Of a stretch of 64,000 bases of DNA, positions 1-11,623 are shown in pieces (within the stretch, counting starts at the first letter, position 1; each line of letters begins with the position of its first letter). Both the position numbers and the translations under genes were made by a program. The stretch is from assembly GCF_019112545.1 (NCBI RefSeq), contig NW_025064884.1:434001-498000 (forward strand), in the 5' to 3' direction. Below the pieces are notes generated by a model. It saw nothing but the letters and a program-made list of their open reading frames with translations, was not told where the DNA came from and searched no databases. Origin of the DNA: Guyanagaster necrorhizus (taxonomy: Eukaryota > Basidiomycota > Agaricomycetes > Agaricales > Physalacriaceae).

Positions 1-499
1 ACAGCGCTCTGCTCCTCTTCATTACGCCTTCCATACGAAAGCGCGCTTTTGTACCATGACACACGCGACGTCGCTGGGCATAGACCACTAACTTGGCTCT
101 AATGAACCACGTATGGACCCTCGCATCATGGTATCATACTGGTAGTGTCGAATCAACACTGGAATGTACAGCAGCAGGTACAAGGACCACACAAGAGGAT
201 CTGTATGTCAAGAACGCTGCGATGCACCCATGACTATGTTGTAGACCCTCGTCTTCCCCACTTTCTAGCGAAAACAGCTAGACGTCCGTATCTTTGAAGC
301 TGAGCACTGCTTGCATGAACATCGTCGTTTTCCTGCGTCCTTCCAATGTCTACCAGCTTTCAGCGCCCTTTGTTCGCGGGTACCCCCTAACGGACTCTAT
401 GTCAATCCTGTGCCAAACTCTCAGGATTGATGAAAAAAATAGTCGTCGTGCATTTGCCCTGTACCTGTGCTCGTAGACGGGGGGTTCCGTCGACTCGCC
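1..499. other. No gene recognised at window edge
   Basis: Only short overlapping frames on both strands, none with a recognisable motif. The last part may belong to the promoter or first exon of the channel relic that follows. Confidence 0.4.
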
Positions 500-2520
500 G
501 TGCTCGGTATCGATGTCGACCCTCTGGGACAAGCTGCCGGAGCTGAAAGGAATCTAACGCTGGCCGCTTTCGAGTTGCAGTTTCTCATCCCGCATCGGTA
601 AGATTTTTTTTTAATAACCCAGTCGATCGCTAGAAAAAATTACAATCAATGTTATAGGTCTAAGTACAAGGTGCGACTGCCTTGACTGCATGCATTGAAT
701 AACTGCCGTATCTTTCAGCTTATATGTCAGCTGAAAGTCTGGTATCATGTCGAAGATAAACCCCTTTGCATATCAGACCCCTTCTTTGACCGGATCCCTC
801 CTCTCATCCATACCAAAGAGCCGGAACTTATTGAAAAGATCGGTCTCGATGGTGTCTCCTTCCTTCAATTCCTCAGTCTCCTGCATACCCTCTATAGCGG
901 AGTGCATCTTAACGTGCTGGAGTGTTCATCCTAGTCAACATGATGTATAGTCGCAGTAATAAGGTGAACAAACAGACTGATATCTTCAGCGTCGTGACAT
1001 GCAAGACAACAGCCTCTATGCCGCCGTCGCTTTTAGTTATCTCTTCGCAGTGCTTGTCATCGTACTGGTGTACATCTATTGGTGTGACATGTTACGGCCT
1101 CGCAAGGAGTGGTTCCGTTCACCCTGAGTACACGAATTCCTTCTACGCGCGCTCCCTAAGCATCACACACGTCCCCGAAAAATTTCGGTCGGATGGCGGA
1201 ATAAATGCTATCCTAAATACCGTCAGTATGCCCTACTCCACAAACGCAGTGCACATCAGTCGACAAGTCGGATTTCATCCAGAGTCGACTAAGTATCATA
1301 ATCAGACCGTGCGGGAATTGGGAGCAATTTTGGTCAAGCATCTCAAGAACAGTAGGGTCAGAGCTAAGCGACCGACTAGTTAATTATATTCGCCTTGATT
1401 GGTGTCGCTTTCAGTATGTGATGCGAGCTTTTGTAAGTATATGGGTCTATCCGACTCGGTCTCCCAGGTTGCGGCTCTCATTGAAGAGCATGCTAGCGTG
1501 AAAGAGATTTTCCAAAATGTGTACACTATGTGGATATCGAACCAGATATCCTCCCGCTGATTCAGAAATTCACAAAGTACTTCCCAACAGATTAAAGAGA
1601 CCTATATTAATCGTCATCCTGGCTTCAACCCTTTTTGTGCGTTTCCTCTTCTGGCGTGCGCGAATTGATACGTTGACTGATATTTTCTTTTCAGTCTTCG
1701 GTATTTCACTGTCTTGATATTTGATTTGGCCCAAGCCCTAAATTTCTTGTGGATTTCGTTCAAGATTCGCCGGTAGAGTCAATCCCTATAATCAGGCATG
1801 AGGCTCATTTTCTTCGGAATAGTGTATTTGGCCATACTCCTCGTGACATTTGGGAGTGGACTCAGTATGCACTGTCCTAGTGAGTTTGAGCTGCTGTAAA
1901 ATATTCCATGCATCTTTGATTGTATAGCGCCAACCTGGCCACCTTGTTCCTATTTCTGCTGGCGCGGTGGGTTTTACGGCTCCTTAAACAGCTCTTCTTT
2001 GTCTCCGTCTCAGTCCTGTTGGCCCCGTTGGTGCCTCTTGTCCCACTGGCAGCTACTTCCATCTTTTGGTTGAGCTCATGAATCCACAAATACTAGTTGA
2101 TGTATGTTTATGTCAGAAAGGTGGAAACTGGGCACTTATGTGTAGGACCATAATTTAAGGCACGATAGCAGGTTTTTTTCTACCTCCAGCATCTTTGGAA
2201 TGTCTTGATGAACCGACTTGTATTCAGCGTCGTAATGATGCAAGTCCTTATCTCAAGTTAGTCTTTGCTCCTACTCCTTCACACCTATGCAGATTCGTGT
2301 TATTTAGCCATCGGCCTCCAGTACTTACAAGTTCGAATCCTTCCAGTGGCTATCCACTATGCTGCCAATCCTATTGTCTCATACAGCAGGACCTTCATCT
2401 GATTACTTTAATCAACCGGTTTCGTCCCTGGGTCCGACGAGTGACCGGCAAACGTTGTCTTCCTGGGCCACTTTCATTTACAGTCTCCGACCCCGATTAG
2501 TAGCATTTATGCGATACAGG
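500..2520 (+). pseudogene. Decayed CSC1/OSCA (DUF221) channel paralogue
   Basis: This stretch is a broken copy of the intact channel gene at 32733-36460. Pieces in different frames match it in order: PLIHTKEPELIEKIGLDG near 800-850, SFYARSLSITHVPEKF and YHNQTVRELG at 1130-1330, IIFALIGVAFS-type residues at 1383-1415, FDLAQALNFLW near 1720-1755, GRTPRDIWEW-type residues near 1815-1860, LLAPLVPLVPLAA near 2015-2055, LWNVLMNRL near 2195-2220 and AIGLQYL near 2308-2330. Intron positions are partly kept, for example a GTGCGA donor at 672. Frames are interrupted by stops and shifts. The segment matching about 33650-34480 of the intact gene, which encodes a cytosolic loop and several membrane helices, is missing at about 1380. 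The protein cannot be functional. The exact left edge is uncertain; the first clear match starts near 716. Confidence 0.85.
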
Positions 2521-2580
2521 TATCAGTAAAAATTTGTATTTTGGGCCTCCGGGGACAGCATGTAATGGTTACTTATAAAC

Positions 2581-3346
2581 ATGATGACGTCAAAGTTACA
2601 GAACTTGGCGTTTACGATGAATCTTGATGCCTTCGTGAAACATTCCAAGCCTCAGCCTCAGCCAGTCGTGACTTCGCAGGAAATCCGAGACCGGAGTTCT
2701 ACTTTCGTGGCCAACATATTCAAATGTACTACTGAGGAAGAGGCGCGCTTGTGCATTAACCACCTTCGGCGCGTCACTCATGGCGCAAAGCCTGCTTCTC
2801 ACGAGATTTCTGCATGGCGATGTATGGTGCTCAAGAAAGAGCATACTGGGCTCATGGGACCTGACGACTTTGAAGTGAGGAGCGGTAGCGAGGACGATGG
2901 GGAAAAGTGGGCTGGAGGGAAGGTCCTGAATGCCATGGTCAGCGAGGCTGTCATGGATGCTGTCGTCGTTGTCAGCCGCTGGTACGGGACGTTATCATAC
3001 TTTATCTGACTAGTCCACCTTACTGTGTCACGACAGGTACGGGGGTACACTGCTGGGACCCGTGCGATTTGCTCATATCGAGACTTGCGCTGTCGAAGCC
3101 TGCCGAGCCTTTAAACAAAAGGAGGAACTTGATGAATGTGTATCTACCCTGTCCAGTCTGGATGATACCCTAGCCCAGCTCCGTTCAGAACTCGATTCGC
3201 ATTCGCCGGGCGCAGCTGCCAGCAAAGTAAAGGCACCTGTATATCCTGTTTGGACCATGTCCGATTTGGCAAAGGCTAAAAGACTTGTCAAGGCGCGAGA
3301 AAATGCGATTAAATCGGTGACTACCTTGATTGAACAACGACGGTGA
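2581..3346 (+). CDS. IMPACT/YIH1-family (UPF0029) domain protein
   Basis: Two exons, 2581-2981 and 3037-3346, with a 55-nt GT-AG intron, give 236 residues. Splicing restores SRWYGGTLLGPVRF, the hallmark of the UPF0029/IMPACT domain, preceded by a conserved DDGEKWAGGKVL. The IMPACT/Yih1 family binds Gcn1 and dampens Gcn2 signalling in amino-acid starvation; bacterial YigZ relatives have the same fold. Unlike Yih1, this protein has no N-terminal RWD domain, so a role in Gcn2 control is not assured. The C-terminal 90 residues are a Lys/Glu/Ser-rich, probably helical tail. Two adjacent ATGs (2581 and 2584) could serve as start. It follows the channel relic on the same strand. Confidence 0.85.
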
Positions 3347-4782
3347 AAAGGTGCCTAATGCTTGTGAATCGCTTTCGCTACATAAAGTCGTTCATCTGAT
3401 TCTTATTGTCACAGGTTTCATCCAACGTAGAAGCAATGCGAGCACGAGAGCCACTCGGGAACTTTCAGAAGCGTCCATCTCTGGAGTCACGGTGGGCCCT
3501 CGGAGCTTGCATGTATGCGCCGTTCTGGAGCTGGACGTGGCTCTTCTTATTACTGATTGAGCCTAACCTCTCCACGCTTCTCATCACTGCCAACGCCTCA
3601 TTGACCCAATAAATGTCATCGATATCGGCTGTATTCGAAACCTTTCTATGATCCGACGAGCAAATGCAAACTTGTTCGAATAATTCCATACCAGCTATGG
3701 GCGCTTGACCTTTGAATATCCTTCTTCGGCGTTCGGTCATTCGCAATGGGCAACTTTGAAAGACTTGCGCACACCACATTGCACATATGGAGTGCAAGGT
3801 CAATTTTATTAATGGACACCATAATGACAGTCGTTTGAACGCTCGATCTATATCACTGGATCGAAGAGCGTCCGTTCACGTACTTCCACTTGTTTCGCGG
3901 CGACTTCAAAATCCTCCTCCGAAACTCCAATGTCACCCCGCTTCGAAGAAGATGGAGTACAGTGCAGAAGGGTTGTAATCGATAAGAACACCAGAAATGT
4001 TTCTGGGAATGTCACATCCGACGGGTTAATACCCTAAACTTAGTCAACAGTTGTTCTGGAGGGCGGAGGCTTTGACACACCGAGCGGTTCTTTCAAAAGG
4101 GCCGCTATCCGACATAGAACATGCTTGTGTTTCAATTTACTATCTAAGACGTCAATGCTTACTCTACTCTAGTCAACTGCCCCCTCCCTACGAATGCACC
4201 CAGGTATTCGTGGGTACCTTTTCAACTGGGAGCAACATAACATGATAGCTACATACGGTTTTTTTCACTGATTACCTGAGTGAACTTATTCAATTGCATC
4301 CTGCATCACATTAAATGAATGATGATGCTAAGAACGGCGACATTAAAGGTTAAGGTGCACCAACACTGTCCGTCCTTCAGTTCTGTGCCTGGTGTACGTC
4401 TTGAGTCTCGCATATCAAGGTGAACTTGGGGGTCTACTCAAAACGTCATTAGGTCCAAGGGCATCCATTTGCGACGACATATGTATGGATAGACTCGTCC
4501 TCATGGCTTCTTGGTCCACACAGCATTGAAATCTTTTGATTGACCTCTCATTCCCCATATTTACTCACCTTAGGCGTCAAGGTTGCACGCAGCCTTATGA
4601 TACCCAATGGAACGTAGTCGAGGTCGTCTGCATGATCCGAAGAGCAATTGAGTTGGCAGCTTTGGTTCCACAATCCGTCTATAGCAACCATACATGTTAC
4701 TTCAACAAGCCCAATACTTCGCGTCAAGAACACGAGTCCGAAGATATAGAAATTAAAAAGGACGGTTCCGATACAGGTAAGT
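3347..4782. other. Intergenic, no supported gene
   Basis: About 1.4 kb between the convergent ends of the IMPACT gene and RER1. A minus-strand frame at 3465-3803 and open stretches upstream of it to about 4000 look slightly protein-like but carry stops and no family signature. They may be relic coding sequence. Nothing else is visible. Confidence 0.4.
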
Positions 4783-5678
4783 CTATTTTCCACTTCCGTA
4801 TCTTGCTTTACGGCCAATATCGAATGGAATGTATTTGTACTTGATCATATGTCTATCAGATAAAAGTTAGCTGGGCGGTAGCAGAGCAGGAACATGTGGC
4901 GCTGGAAAGGACGCCGCAAAAATGTTGACGGATTAAGGAGCTACTCACTGTATTTGCCGCCTCATTGTCAAAGCAAACAGCACAAAGAAGTAGACAACTA
5001 AAATAGGCCAGTAGACAGGCACATTAAAAACTTCCGAGGCGGTGGCAAAAAGCGCTAAAATTGTTGCCCGTGTAGCGGAAAGCCTATTGCAAGATGAACA
5101 TAGGTAGATAACGTTACAGCATTAAAATCGCACCAGAACTGCCATTCAGGTAGGCGTCTCACAAACGGTCTGAACTCGTCATCACGCTGACTTGGAAGAG
5201 GACTGGCAGATCCACCGCCCTCTACCTCGTCTGCGAGCAGGTCTTCTTGCAGCGAAGGGTCGAATTTTGGCTGAAGGAATGCAAGAAGAAGATTAAGGAG
5301 GTATATTGCGTGCGCATCTGACAGAAGAAGTGATGAGAACCAACAGCGTTCGCCAAGAGATGCTCACTTACAGCATACTGTTCAACACAGGAATGGTTGA
5401 ATCAATGGTAATGGTAAACAGAGATAGCACGAACCAATATACCACTGCAGCAAAAGGTCATTAATTAGGCGAAGAAGAGAGCTGGTCCAACTTACCCCTT
5501 GGGCAAACACTACTCTTAGCAGGAATACACAAAGGATCCCACCAGTTGCCAGCCAACGATTCAACATATGGGGTGTCCATCGGTCCAAAATTTGCTGGTA
5601 CTGCCGTTGGATGCGACTGTATGCTGCCGTGACATTTTGTATAGGGTTACCGTCACCCGAGTCGCTGTCGGACATCAT
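4783..5678 (-). CDS. RER1: RER1, Golgi-to-ER retrieval receptor
   Basis: Rer1 is a four-helix cis-Golgi membrane protein that returns escaped ER membrane proteins in COPI vesicles. The model has six exons: 5678-5496, 5444-5435, 5377-5372, 5317-5134, 5083-4949 and 4852-4783, giving 195 residues, the usual family length. The joined protein reads through the family landmarks in order: TPHMLNRW, VVFAQGWYIVCY, AIYLLNLLLAFLQPKFDP, DEFRPFVRRLPEWQFW, LSATRATILALF, VPVYWPILVVYF and MRRQIQHMIKYKYIPF. Exons 2 and 3 are only 10 and 6 nt long, yet both are needed to rebuild the conserved Trp-Tyr-Ile-Val-Cys-Tyr stretch. The last intron is 96 nt. The start is shared with a divergent gene across a 121-bp gap. 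Confidence 0.93.
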
Positions 5679-5799
5679 CGTTGAGGTCGTCTAAAATCTT
5701 TGACGTGCACGTCTTCGCCGCTGTCGGCTGCTTTGAGCGGAGAATTTCGGAGTTTCTGCCCCCCCGGCCCCCCGGTCCGTACACAATATCTCACTTCCC
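5679..5799. promoter_or_regulatory. Compact divergent promoter (RER1 / glycerate kinase-like)
   Basis: Only 121 bp separate the start codons of the minus-strand RER1 and the plus-strand kinase gene. Both 5' UTRs and core promoters must lie here or overlap the opposite gene. The stretch contains a C/G run (cccccccggccccccgg region, 5760-5776). No TATA box is evident. Confidence 0.6.
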
Positions 5800-6886
5800 A
5801 TGTCGCTACCAACTGCTGTGAATCTGATATCGAAACATATTCTGGCGCGTATATCTCCTGATAGTAAGAAGCCCAGTACGTTACCATCTTTTCCTCTACT
5901 TGTTACATTTTGTCAAAACGCGTAGTTTTTGTTGCCATACAGGGCCCTCAAGGATCCGGGAAATCATACCTTACAGGCTTAACGCAAAAGTTCCTTACCG
6001 ATGCACCGCACTTGCTTCGGGTTGCCGTACTGTCAATAGACGATCTCTATCTTTCTCACGATGACCTTGTCGCACTTGCCCTCAAACATCCCTTCAACCC
6101 TCTCTGGAAAGGAAGAGGGCAGCCTGGCACTCACGATGTTGAATTGGGTATTCGAATACTACAGTCTCTGAGGGAAGGACGTGAAACAGTCGATATACCC
6201 AGGTTTGACAAGAGTCTGTTCGACGGCGAAGGCGATAGACTCCCTATGGATGGAAGCAATTCCATAAATCCCCCAATAGATATCGTCATCATTGAGGGAT
6301 GGTGTATGGGTTTCTATCCTATCTCGCAAGCAAGGCTAGCGGAGAAATGGGACGGAATTTGGAAGGAACAGAAAATTGCATTGGCTCTACAGGACGAACT
6401 ATTGGAATCCAAGGAATGTTTGCAAGATATCAATCAGGTCTTGAAGGCATACATCGATTTATGGGCTTTCTTCGACGTCTTCGTTCAGGTAATTCGAACA
6501 ATTCAGCTTCTCCGTTTACCTCCTCTGAACCGGTTTGCCATTAGATCCAACCAGCGCCGCTTGCCCGAAGCCACTCGCCATATTCGGTAATATACCAGTG
6601 GCGCCTTGAACAGGAACACAACATGAAGGCTAGCAACGGCGGCAAAGGGATGTCTGACGATGCCGTCAAATCGTGACGTTTTTATATTTCTTATGTTTCG
6701 AGTGGACGTATTGACCCACGAGACAGGTTCGTTGACCGATATATTCCCGGCTATGTTTTCTTTGGGCAAGGTGTCACCGAAGGGTTCACCGACGCCAACG
6801 GACCTTGTCTACCGCCGTGGCTGGGGAACGGACTTCGGGTTATCGTCGATGAAAAGAGGCAGGTCACGGAGGTTCAACAGTTCTGA
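5800..6886 (+). CDS. TDA10/D-glycerate 3-kinase-like P-loop kinase
   Basis: Four exons (5800-5863, 5926-6488, 6545-6672, 6727-6886) encode 304 residues. The protein carries a Walker A loop GPQGSGKS at about residues 28-35, then VLSIDDLYLSH, PGTHD, IPRFDKS, VIIEGWCMGF, YQWRLEQEH, GGKGMSD and FVDRYIPGY. This is the motif order of the yeast Tda10 / plant glycerate kinase group, which phosphorylates D-glycerate in plants; the yeast protein's substrate is unclear. The N-terminal ATG is chosen because a GTAAGA donor at 5864 and an AG at 5925 bring the start into frame with the P-loop; no in-frame ATG exists in the second exon before the loop. Divergent from RER1. Confidence 0.9.
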
Positions 6887-7380
6887 TACGAGTCTGGTAC
6901 CTCACCCGTACGGGCTGTGATACACGCGCGGAGTCTTGATCATCCACATCATCATCGACGGAAAGCTCGGTTAACGTGGGAGCATTCAGCTCTTATCCGC
7001 GTGTAACGATGTACTAAGTTGACTCAGAAGGATGCAGGGCGCTGCTAGTAGATTCTGCGCAGCATTCGACACATTTATTCCCTCACAGCCTCTGCTGCGT
7101 ATGTTCTCCGATGGACTGAAGATCGGCTCAACAAGTCCGATTTGTGCCGATAACCTCGCACCCACGTCTTATGCAGAGGGATACTATATACTTGATCGAT
7201 CTCCAATAATTTCTTGCAAGCTTTCTGCTGAGTCCATACATACTCTAAAGTTCAAATGTCAACGATTTCCGAATCAATTCCGTGAATTTTGTGGAAGGAG
7301 TCCTGATCGATGCGTGATCATTATTTCAACGTGGACTCGAGTCACATACGATCTTCCGTGATTGCCAGTACACCTCTAAA
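6887..7380. other. Intergenic spacer
   Basis: A 109-codon plus frame (7032-7361) lies here but has no known motif and biased composition, so I treat it as chance. The region should hold the kinase terminator and the promoter of the next gene. Confidence 0.45.
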
Positions 7381-8249
7381 ATGTCTGCCTACGGTACTAT
7401 TCAAAGAGTATATGCTGGAGATGGTCTTCCCTCTACCATTTGGTATTCTCCTTCGAAGGCCAAGTATGCAACCATATACCACTTGACGCTCCAAACAGCA
7501 AAACCCCTTAACGGTCTGATCGAGTATCTTCATCAAATTTTCGCCAAAGAAGTTGACGATGGGAGGTCTTATCCACAGGAGGGGCCCATCGATCTCGCAG
7601 CTTTCGAGAGCTATTTCTTTGCCGCCGACGTATTCGTAGCGATTCTTGGAGCCCCAGAGCATGCCGAAGATTTCGAAGAACCTAAAGAGTCGCCTTTAGG
7701 AGTAGCAGAGGCCACGATAGGGAGATCTTGGGAGGACTGCGTCATAGGATTCTATTATGTGGGTTCATCATAATGAACTCCCGGTTAACGTGCTGTTGAC
7801 TTGTGGAATTGATTTCTATAGGTCAAACCAAACTATCCAGGACGGTCATCCCATGTATGTTGACATGTATATCCCCACTGAGCGCTAGGGCTGTAACATC
7901 TCAAACAGATTTGCAACGCCGGGTTTGTGGTCCCGCCATCCCAGCGGGGACAGGGGGCCGGGTCCATCCTGGCCAAGTCCTACGTCCATTACGCGCCCAA
8001 ACTCGGGTATCAAGCCAGCGTCTTCAACCTCGTATACGTCAACAACACCGCGTCAATCAGGTGAGGTTTTCATTCTTCTCTGCCATAATCCTTTACCCAA
8101 TCTTCGAACATAGTCTATGGGAAAGACTCGGATTTACGAAAGCGGGACGGATTCCACGTGCAGGAAGATTGAGGAAAAAAGACGGAACTGGCGAAGAATA
8201 CGTAGATGCCTGGGTATTTTACAAGAGCTTCATTGACGCCGAGGCGTAG
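7381..8249 (+). CDS. GNAT-family N-acetyltransferase
   Basis: Four exons (7381-7758, 7822-7854, 7909-8060, 8114-8249) give 232 residues. The C-terminal half is a clear GNAT fold: CNAGFVVPPSQRGQGAGS contains the acetyl-CoA-binding R/Q-x-x-G-x-G/A loop, followed by YAPKLGYQASVFNLVYVNN and LWERLGFTKAGRIPRAGRL. The arrangement resembles the fungal Mpr1/Ppr1 group, which acetylates toxic proline analogues or related amino acids, but the substrate here is not known. The N-terminal 110 residues are less conserved and contain acidic stretches. All three introns are 53-63 nt. The start is the first ATG, shortly after stops in the frame. Confidence 0.88.
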
Positions 8250-10575
8250 TGGAAGATGATGGATTGATAAGACATCCTTCTGTGAATATGAAAGAGAATT
8301 TACTCCATTACCCTCGAATGTGTTCAATGCGGCCGCGTGTATGGAATATGCGAGCGTCCCGGAACAGCTGAGCGTGTCTGACTAGATCAGTCCAGTCTCG
8401 TAGCCTATCGAACGTACCTGCCATCAAGATCAGGGTAGAATAGAGGGCTGGCTCGAGAGCGCGAAAGCACGAGGCAAGTTACATAGTCAAATAGCCATCA
8501 TGCGTACGGAAGATATGGCGAGTCTTGGAGACTAGTACGATGATCAGTATCAAGGAATGGCAGATGGATGATTGGTGGCCCGAATTTATATCCATCCCAA
8601 ATCAGGATTATCAAAATGAATTCAATTGACTGGTAGAGTTGGAAAGATATGTTGCGAGACAGATATACAGGCGACGACGAAAAAGGAAATCATAGCTTCA
8701 CAATGCTAGATAGTTCCGCCGGGCTTACAGCTTCGCCACAGCAGATCGTCGCATTCGTCGGTCCTGCATGGTTAAGTGTATGTGACAAAGTGGACGAGTA
8801 GGGATGCCACTCAGGTTGCGCCATGGTGTCGACATCGGATCTCTGATATCGGTATTTCGAGCTTGAGCGAACCTCAACCACGGCCCTGTGATCAGGAGGG
8901 TGATCGACATGGTCGCAAAAGGTTAAAAAAAAAGGCGGCTGCGAACGAATGTGACAGATTGGAGCCACGAGCCGGTCTGGTATGGATAGGGACGACAGTA
9001 GCCAGTCGGAGGGACGGAAATCCCCCTAGAAATTAAGCAGGCTATCAGGTAGAAGTTCCTGGGTCCTGAGCCTGAGAAGTCCGGAGACATGCGGCATGAG
9101 AAGGTGGCACAGAATTTCATAGACTCGTGGATGCACCTGAGGCAGAGATTACCTGGTTGGGAAGCCGGGTACTAGACCACTGTGCAGATGTCAGATGCAC
9201 TTAAAAAAAAACCAATTTTGGAGACGACAATACGGCACAATGCTCGATGATGCAGAGCGGTAGGAGTAGATCTGTCAGAAGGCTGAAACACGAAGTAAGG
9301 GCTGTGTCGTTATATTCTTGAATAATAAATGCTGAATGGGACTTGTTGATTGTGAGAATGCTGGGGCAGGGTCAGCTGGGGAGTCGGGATGAAAGATAAC
9401 GAGGTACATAAGATGGAGATGTATACACGATGATACTATGCTTGGATTTGCAAACAGCATCGGACATGAGGCGGTCTAGCATACAATGTCAATGACTCTG
9501 AGACTTTCGGGATAGCGGAATGTGCATAATGGGGTGGCCGGGCTTAAACATGTTACGATCAGTATCTGCTGCGAGATACTTGCCGAGCGTTTGCAATCCT
9601 TGGAGTCAAGCACTGGAAGCACACTGCCGGGGATCGCGCATTCGGTGGAAGCGGGTCATGGATGAAATAACTTTTGATTCGATGCATGGGAAGCTGATGA
9701 CGCTTGACAACAGAACAGCAACAAGCAATGTAGGACCACAATGTGAGAGACAGCAGAATGCAGGGCTACGGCAAAGGGAGAAGATCTGTAGGGAAGCATG
9801 GCGTCTGCATGGCTGATTATTTTACGTGGAACAAAGGGGGGGGAGCTGTTTTCCGAATCAAAGTAAGAAAAGAAAAGCAGGAAATCCCTGTGCTGGATAA
9901 TCTGTTGTTCGTACGCTGTCGCAGTGGCAACAGCTGTACAAGGCGCAATCGTAACAGCCAGTAGCAAGCTCCGACGTCATGACCCGGTGACCAAATTTGG
10001 TTGGTGCTATTTGATCAGATCTGGCCGAATACGGTCATGTAACAGCACTGGTTTAGGCTGTTCAATTCCAACCGTCTCCTTTACCCGAACGCCCATCTGC
10101 CGTCCTCTCCTTGCCTTGCCCTGCTTATATATATATATATATTGTAATTGGGACTTCCTTCACTCCGCCCTCCTGTTGTCCCCCCCACCTCCGCGTCACC
10201 TATCATACCGTTCTCCCTCACGCTAATTCTGTTGGCCTTTGTGGGTGCTGGCTGTCCCTGTCTCATCGCTGTCTTTCCTTCTTGTGAGTCTCTCCCCTCT
10301 TGTCTCGTTTTCAGGGATCCCATGCAGTCAACGAGCAGCTTTCCAAATGGAGCTACATAGGCATTCTGCTTGCAGCTGTTTGCGCGAGAAAAAAATTTTC
10401 TGCCATGATGTTCTGATGAATTCTGATGGCACAAAGGTCCGCGATGTGTCACAATCGGATGTGCCGCACTCACAGGGATTCCCTTCTATATATCACTCTG
10501 ACAAATCCCTTTGCTGACTCTACGAATTCTCATCTTTTAGTGGAATTGTTTTCTTTTTCCATAATCTCCACGTCG
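8250..10575. other. Long intergenic/5' regulatory region of the cyclin gene
   Basis: About 2.3 kb without a convincing gene. Frames on both strands are short and overlap each other. The last 500 bp become pyrimidine-rich on the plus strand (10080-10340, 10480-10560), typical of a fungal core promoter and long leader before the cyclin start. A long upstream region suits a tightly regulated cyclin, but that is inference. Confidence 0.45.
10126..10142. repeat. TA dinucleotide run
   Basis: A 17-nt perfect alternating T-A run about 430 bp before the cyclin start codon. It could act as a TATA-like or nucleosome-disfavouring element, or be a simple microsatellite. Confidence 0.8.
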
Positions 10576-11623
10576 ATGGCCAGCTCAAATCCACCACTCG
10601 CCAACCCGCTAGATGTCCCGCGGAAAAATCTGGCAAATAGAAGGGGAAATTTTCAACCAATGCCACCAGTGAGTTGTTCGCAAAAAGTCGGTCTTTCCGG
10701 CCCATCTCATCCGATCTTAGGCGCCTACACAAACACCAACGAAGCCGGACCCCTTCTACGCCCAGGAGGAAATATCTCGACTCTGTGCTCGATTCATCAC
10801 CCATCTGTTTGCCTGCCCGGAGAATCCACCCGCGGCCAGTCAGTCGCAAGCTAAATTACCATACTTCATCGCGTATGCCTTCCACCGGACGAAACTACAT
10901 CCCTCTGTCACCTTCGCAGCTCTTATCCTTCTGCAGCGGCTGAAAGCTCGCTTTCCCACTGCTCGCGGCTCCTCTGGCCACCGACTGTTTCTGTCAGCCT
11001 TCATGATTGCTTCCAAAGTCATTTGCGACGATACTTACTCGAACAAATCTTGGACGATCGTGGGGCAGGGCATGTTTAACCTCCGGGAGATTAATCAAAT
11101 GGAGAGAGAAATGTGCCTGTATTTGGATTGGGAACTCACCGTCGACAACACCCTTCTCACCAACTTTGAAAGTATGGTGAGAAGGGATTTCAAGGCAGCG
11201 GAGGGCCCATATCCGATGTATTCTCTGCAAATGGTGTCGAAACGTGCAGTCCGAGCCGCCGCATCCACATCTGCGACTCCCCTTCCGGAGCCACATTCTA
11301 CGACCAGCCCTATTCCCATGTTTGGCCACGGTCGCCACCCATCACCGTCCGCTTCCGAGTCATCGCCTAAAAGACGGAAACGCAGCAAGCAGTATGTGGA
11401 TTCTCCGCCAGAGACCCCATCGCCGTCTTATTCTGCCTCGACGTCGCCCGCCTCATCTGCCTCACCAGCCACGCCCGTCGGTCCCAACGACTTTACTGCC
11501 AAGATACGGGGGATCGATTCACCGCTTGGGTTCTCCATGGCCCGCAACAGGCAAAAAGATCGGACACTGTCGCATCCACTGAAAACGCGCATGTTCTCTC
11601 TCGCCAGTACCACGTTGTGGTAG
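10576..11623 (+). CDS. Pcl/Pho80-type cyclin
   Basis: Two exons (10576-10668 and 10721-11623) encode 331 residues. After a short N-terminus the cyclin box starts with KPDPFYAQEEISRLCARFITHLF and continues through LPYFIAYAFHRTKL, FAALILLQRLKARFP, HRLFLSAFMIASKV, YSNKSWTIVG, LREINQMEREMCLYLDW. This order is typical of fungal Pho85-partner cyclins (Pcl/Clg1-like), which bind a CDK and direct it to polarity, cell-cycle or nutrient targets. The 150-residue C-terminal tail is Ser/Pro-rich with many SP sites and a basic KRRKRSK patch, probably disordered and phosphorylated. The single intron is 52 nt. Which CDK it partners cannot be told from sequence alone. Confidence 0.9.

Noticed and set aside
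922..1383. A 153-codon open frame as an independent gene
   Set aside because: It is one fragment of the decayed channel copy and aligns with part of exon 3 of the intact gene.
2325..2345. Another gttcgaatcc B-box-like element
   Set aside because: It lies inside the channel relic and lines up with coding sequence of the intact copy; no tRNA fold around it.
3465..3803. Minus-strand frame that at first looked like a GTPase fragment
   Set aside because: No P-loop, switch or NKxD motif in a continuous frame; the resemblance was a few residues only.
5675..5887. Minus-strand frame upstream of RER1 as an N-terminal extension
   Set aside because: RER1 homologues start near the chosen Met, and this frame overlaps the start exon of the divergent kinase gene.
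7032..7361. 109-codon plus frame between the kinase-like and GNAT genes
   Set aside because: No motif, no homologue recognised, and it sits in an expected promoter/3' UTR spacer.
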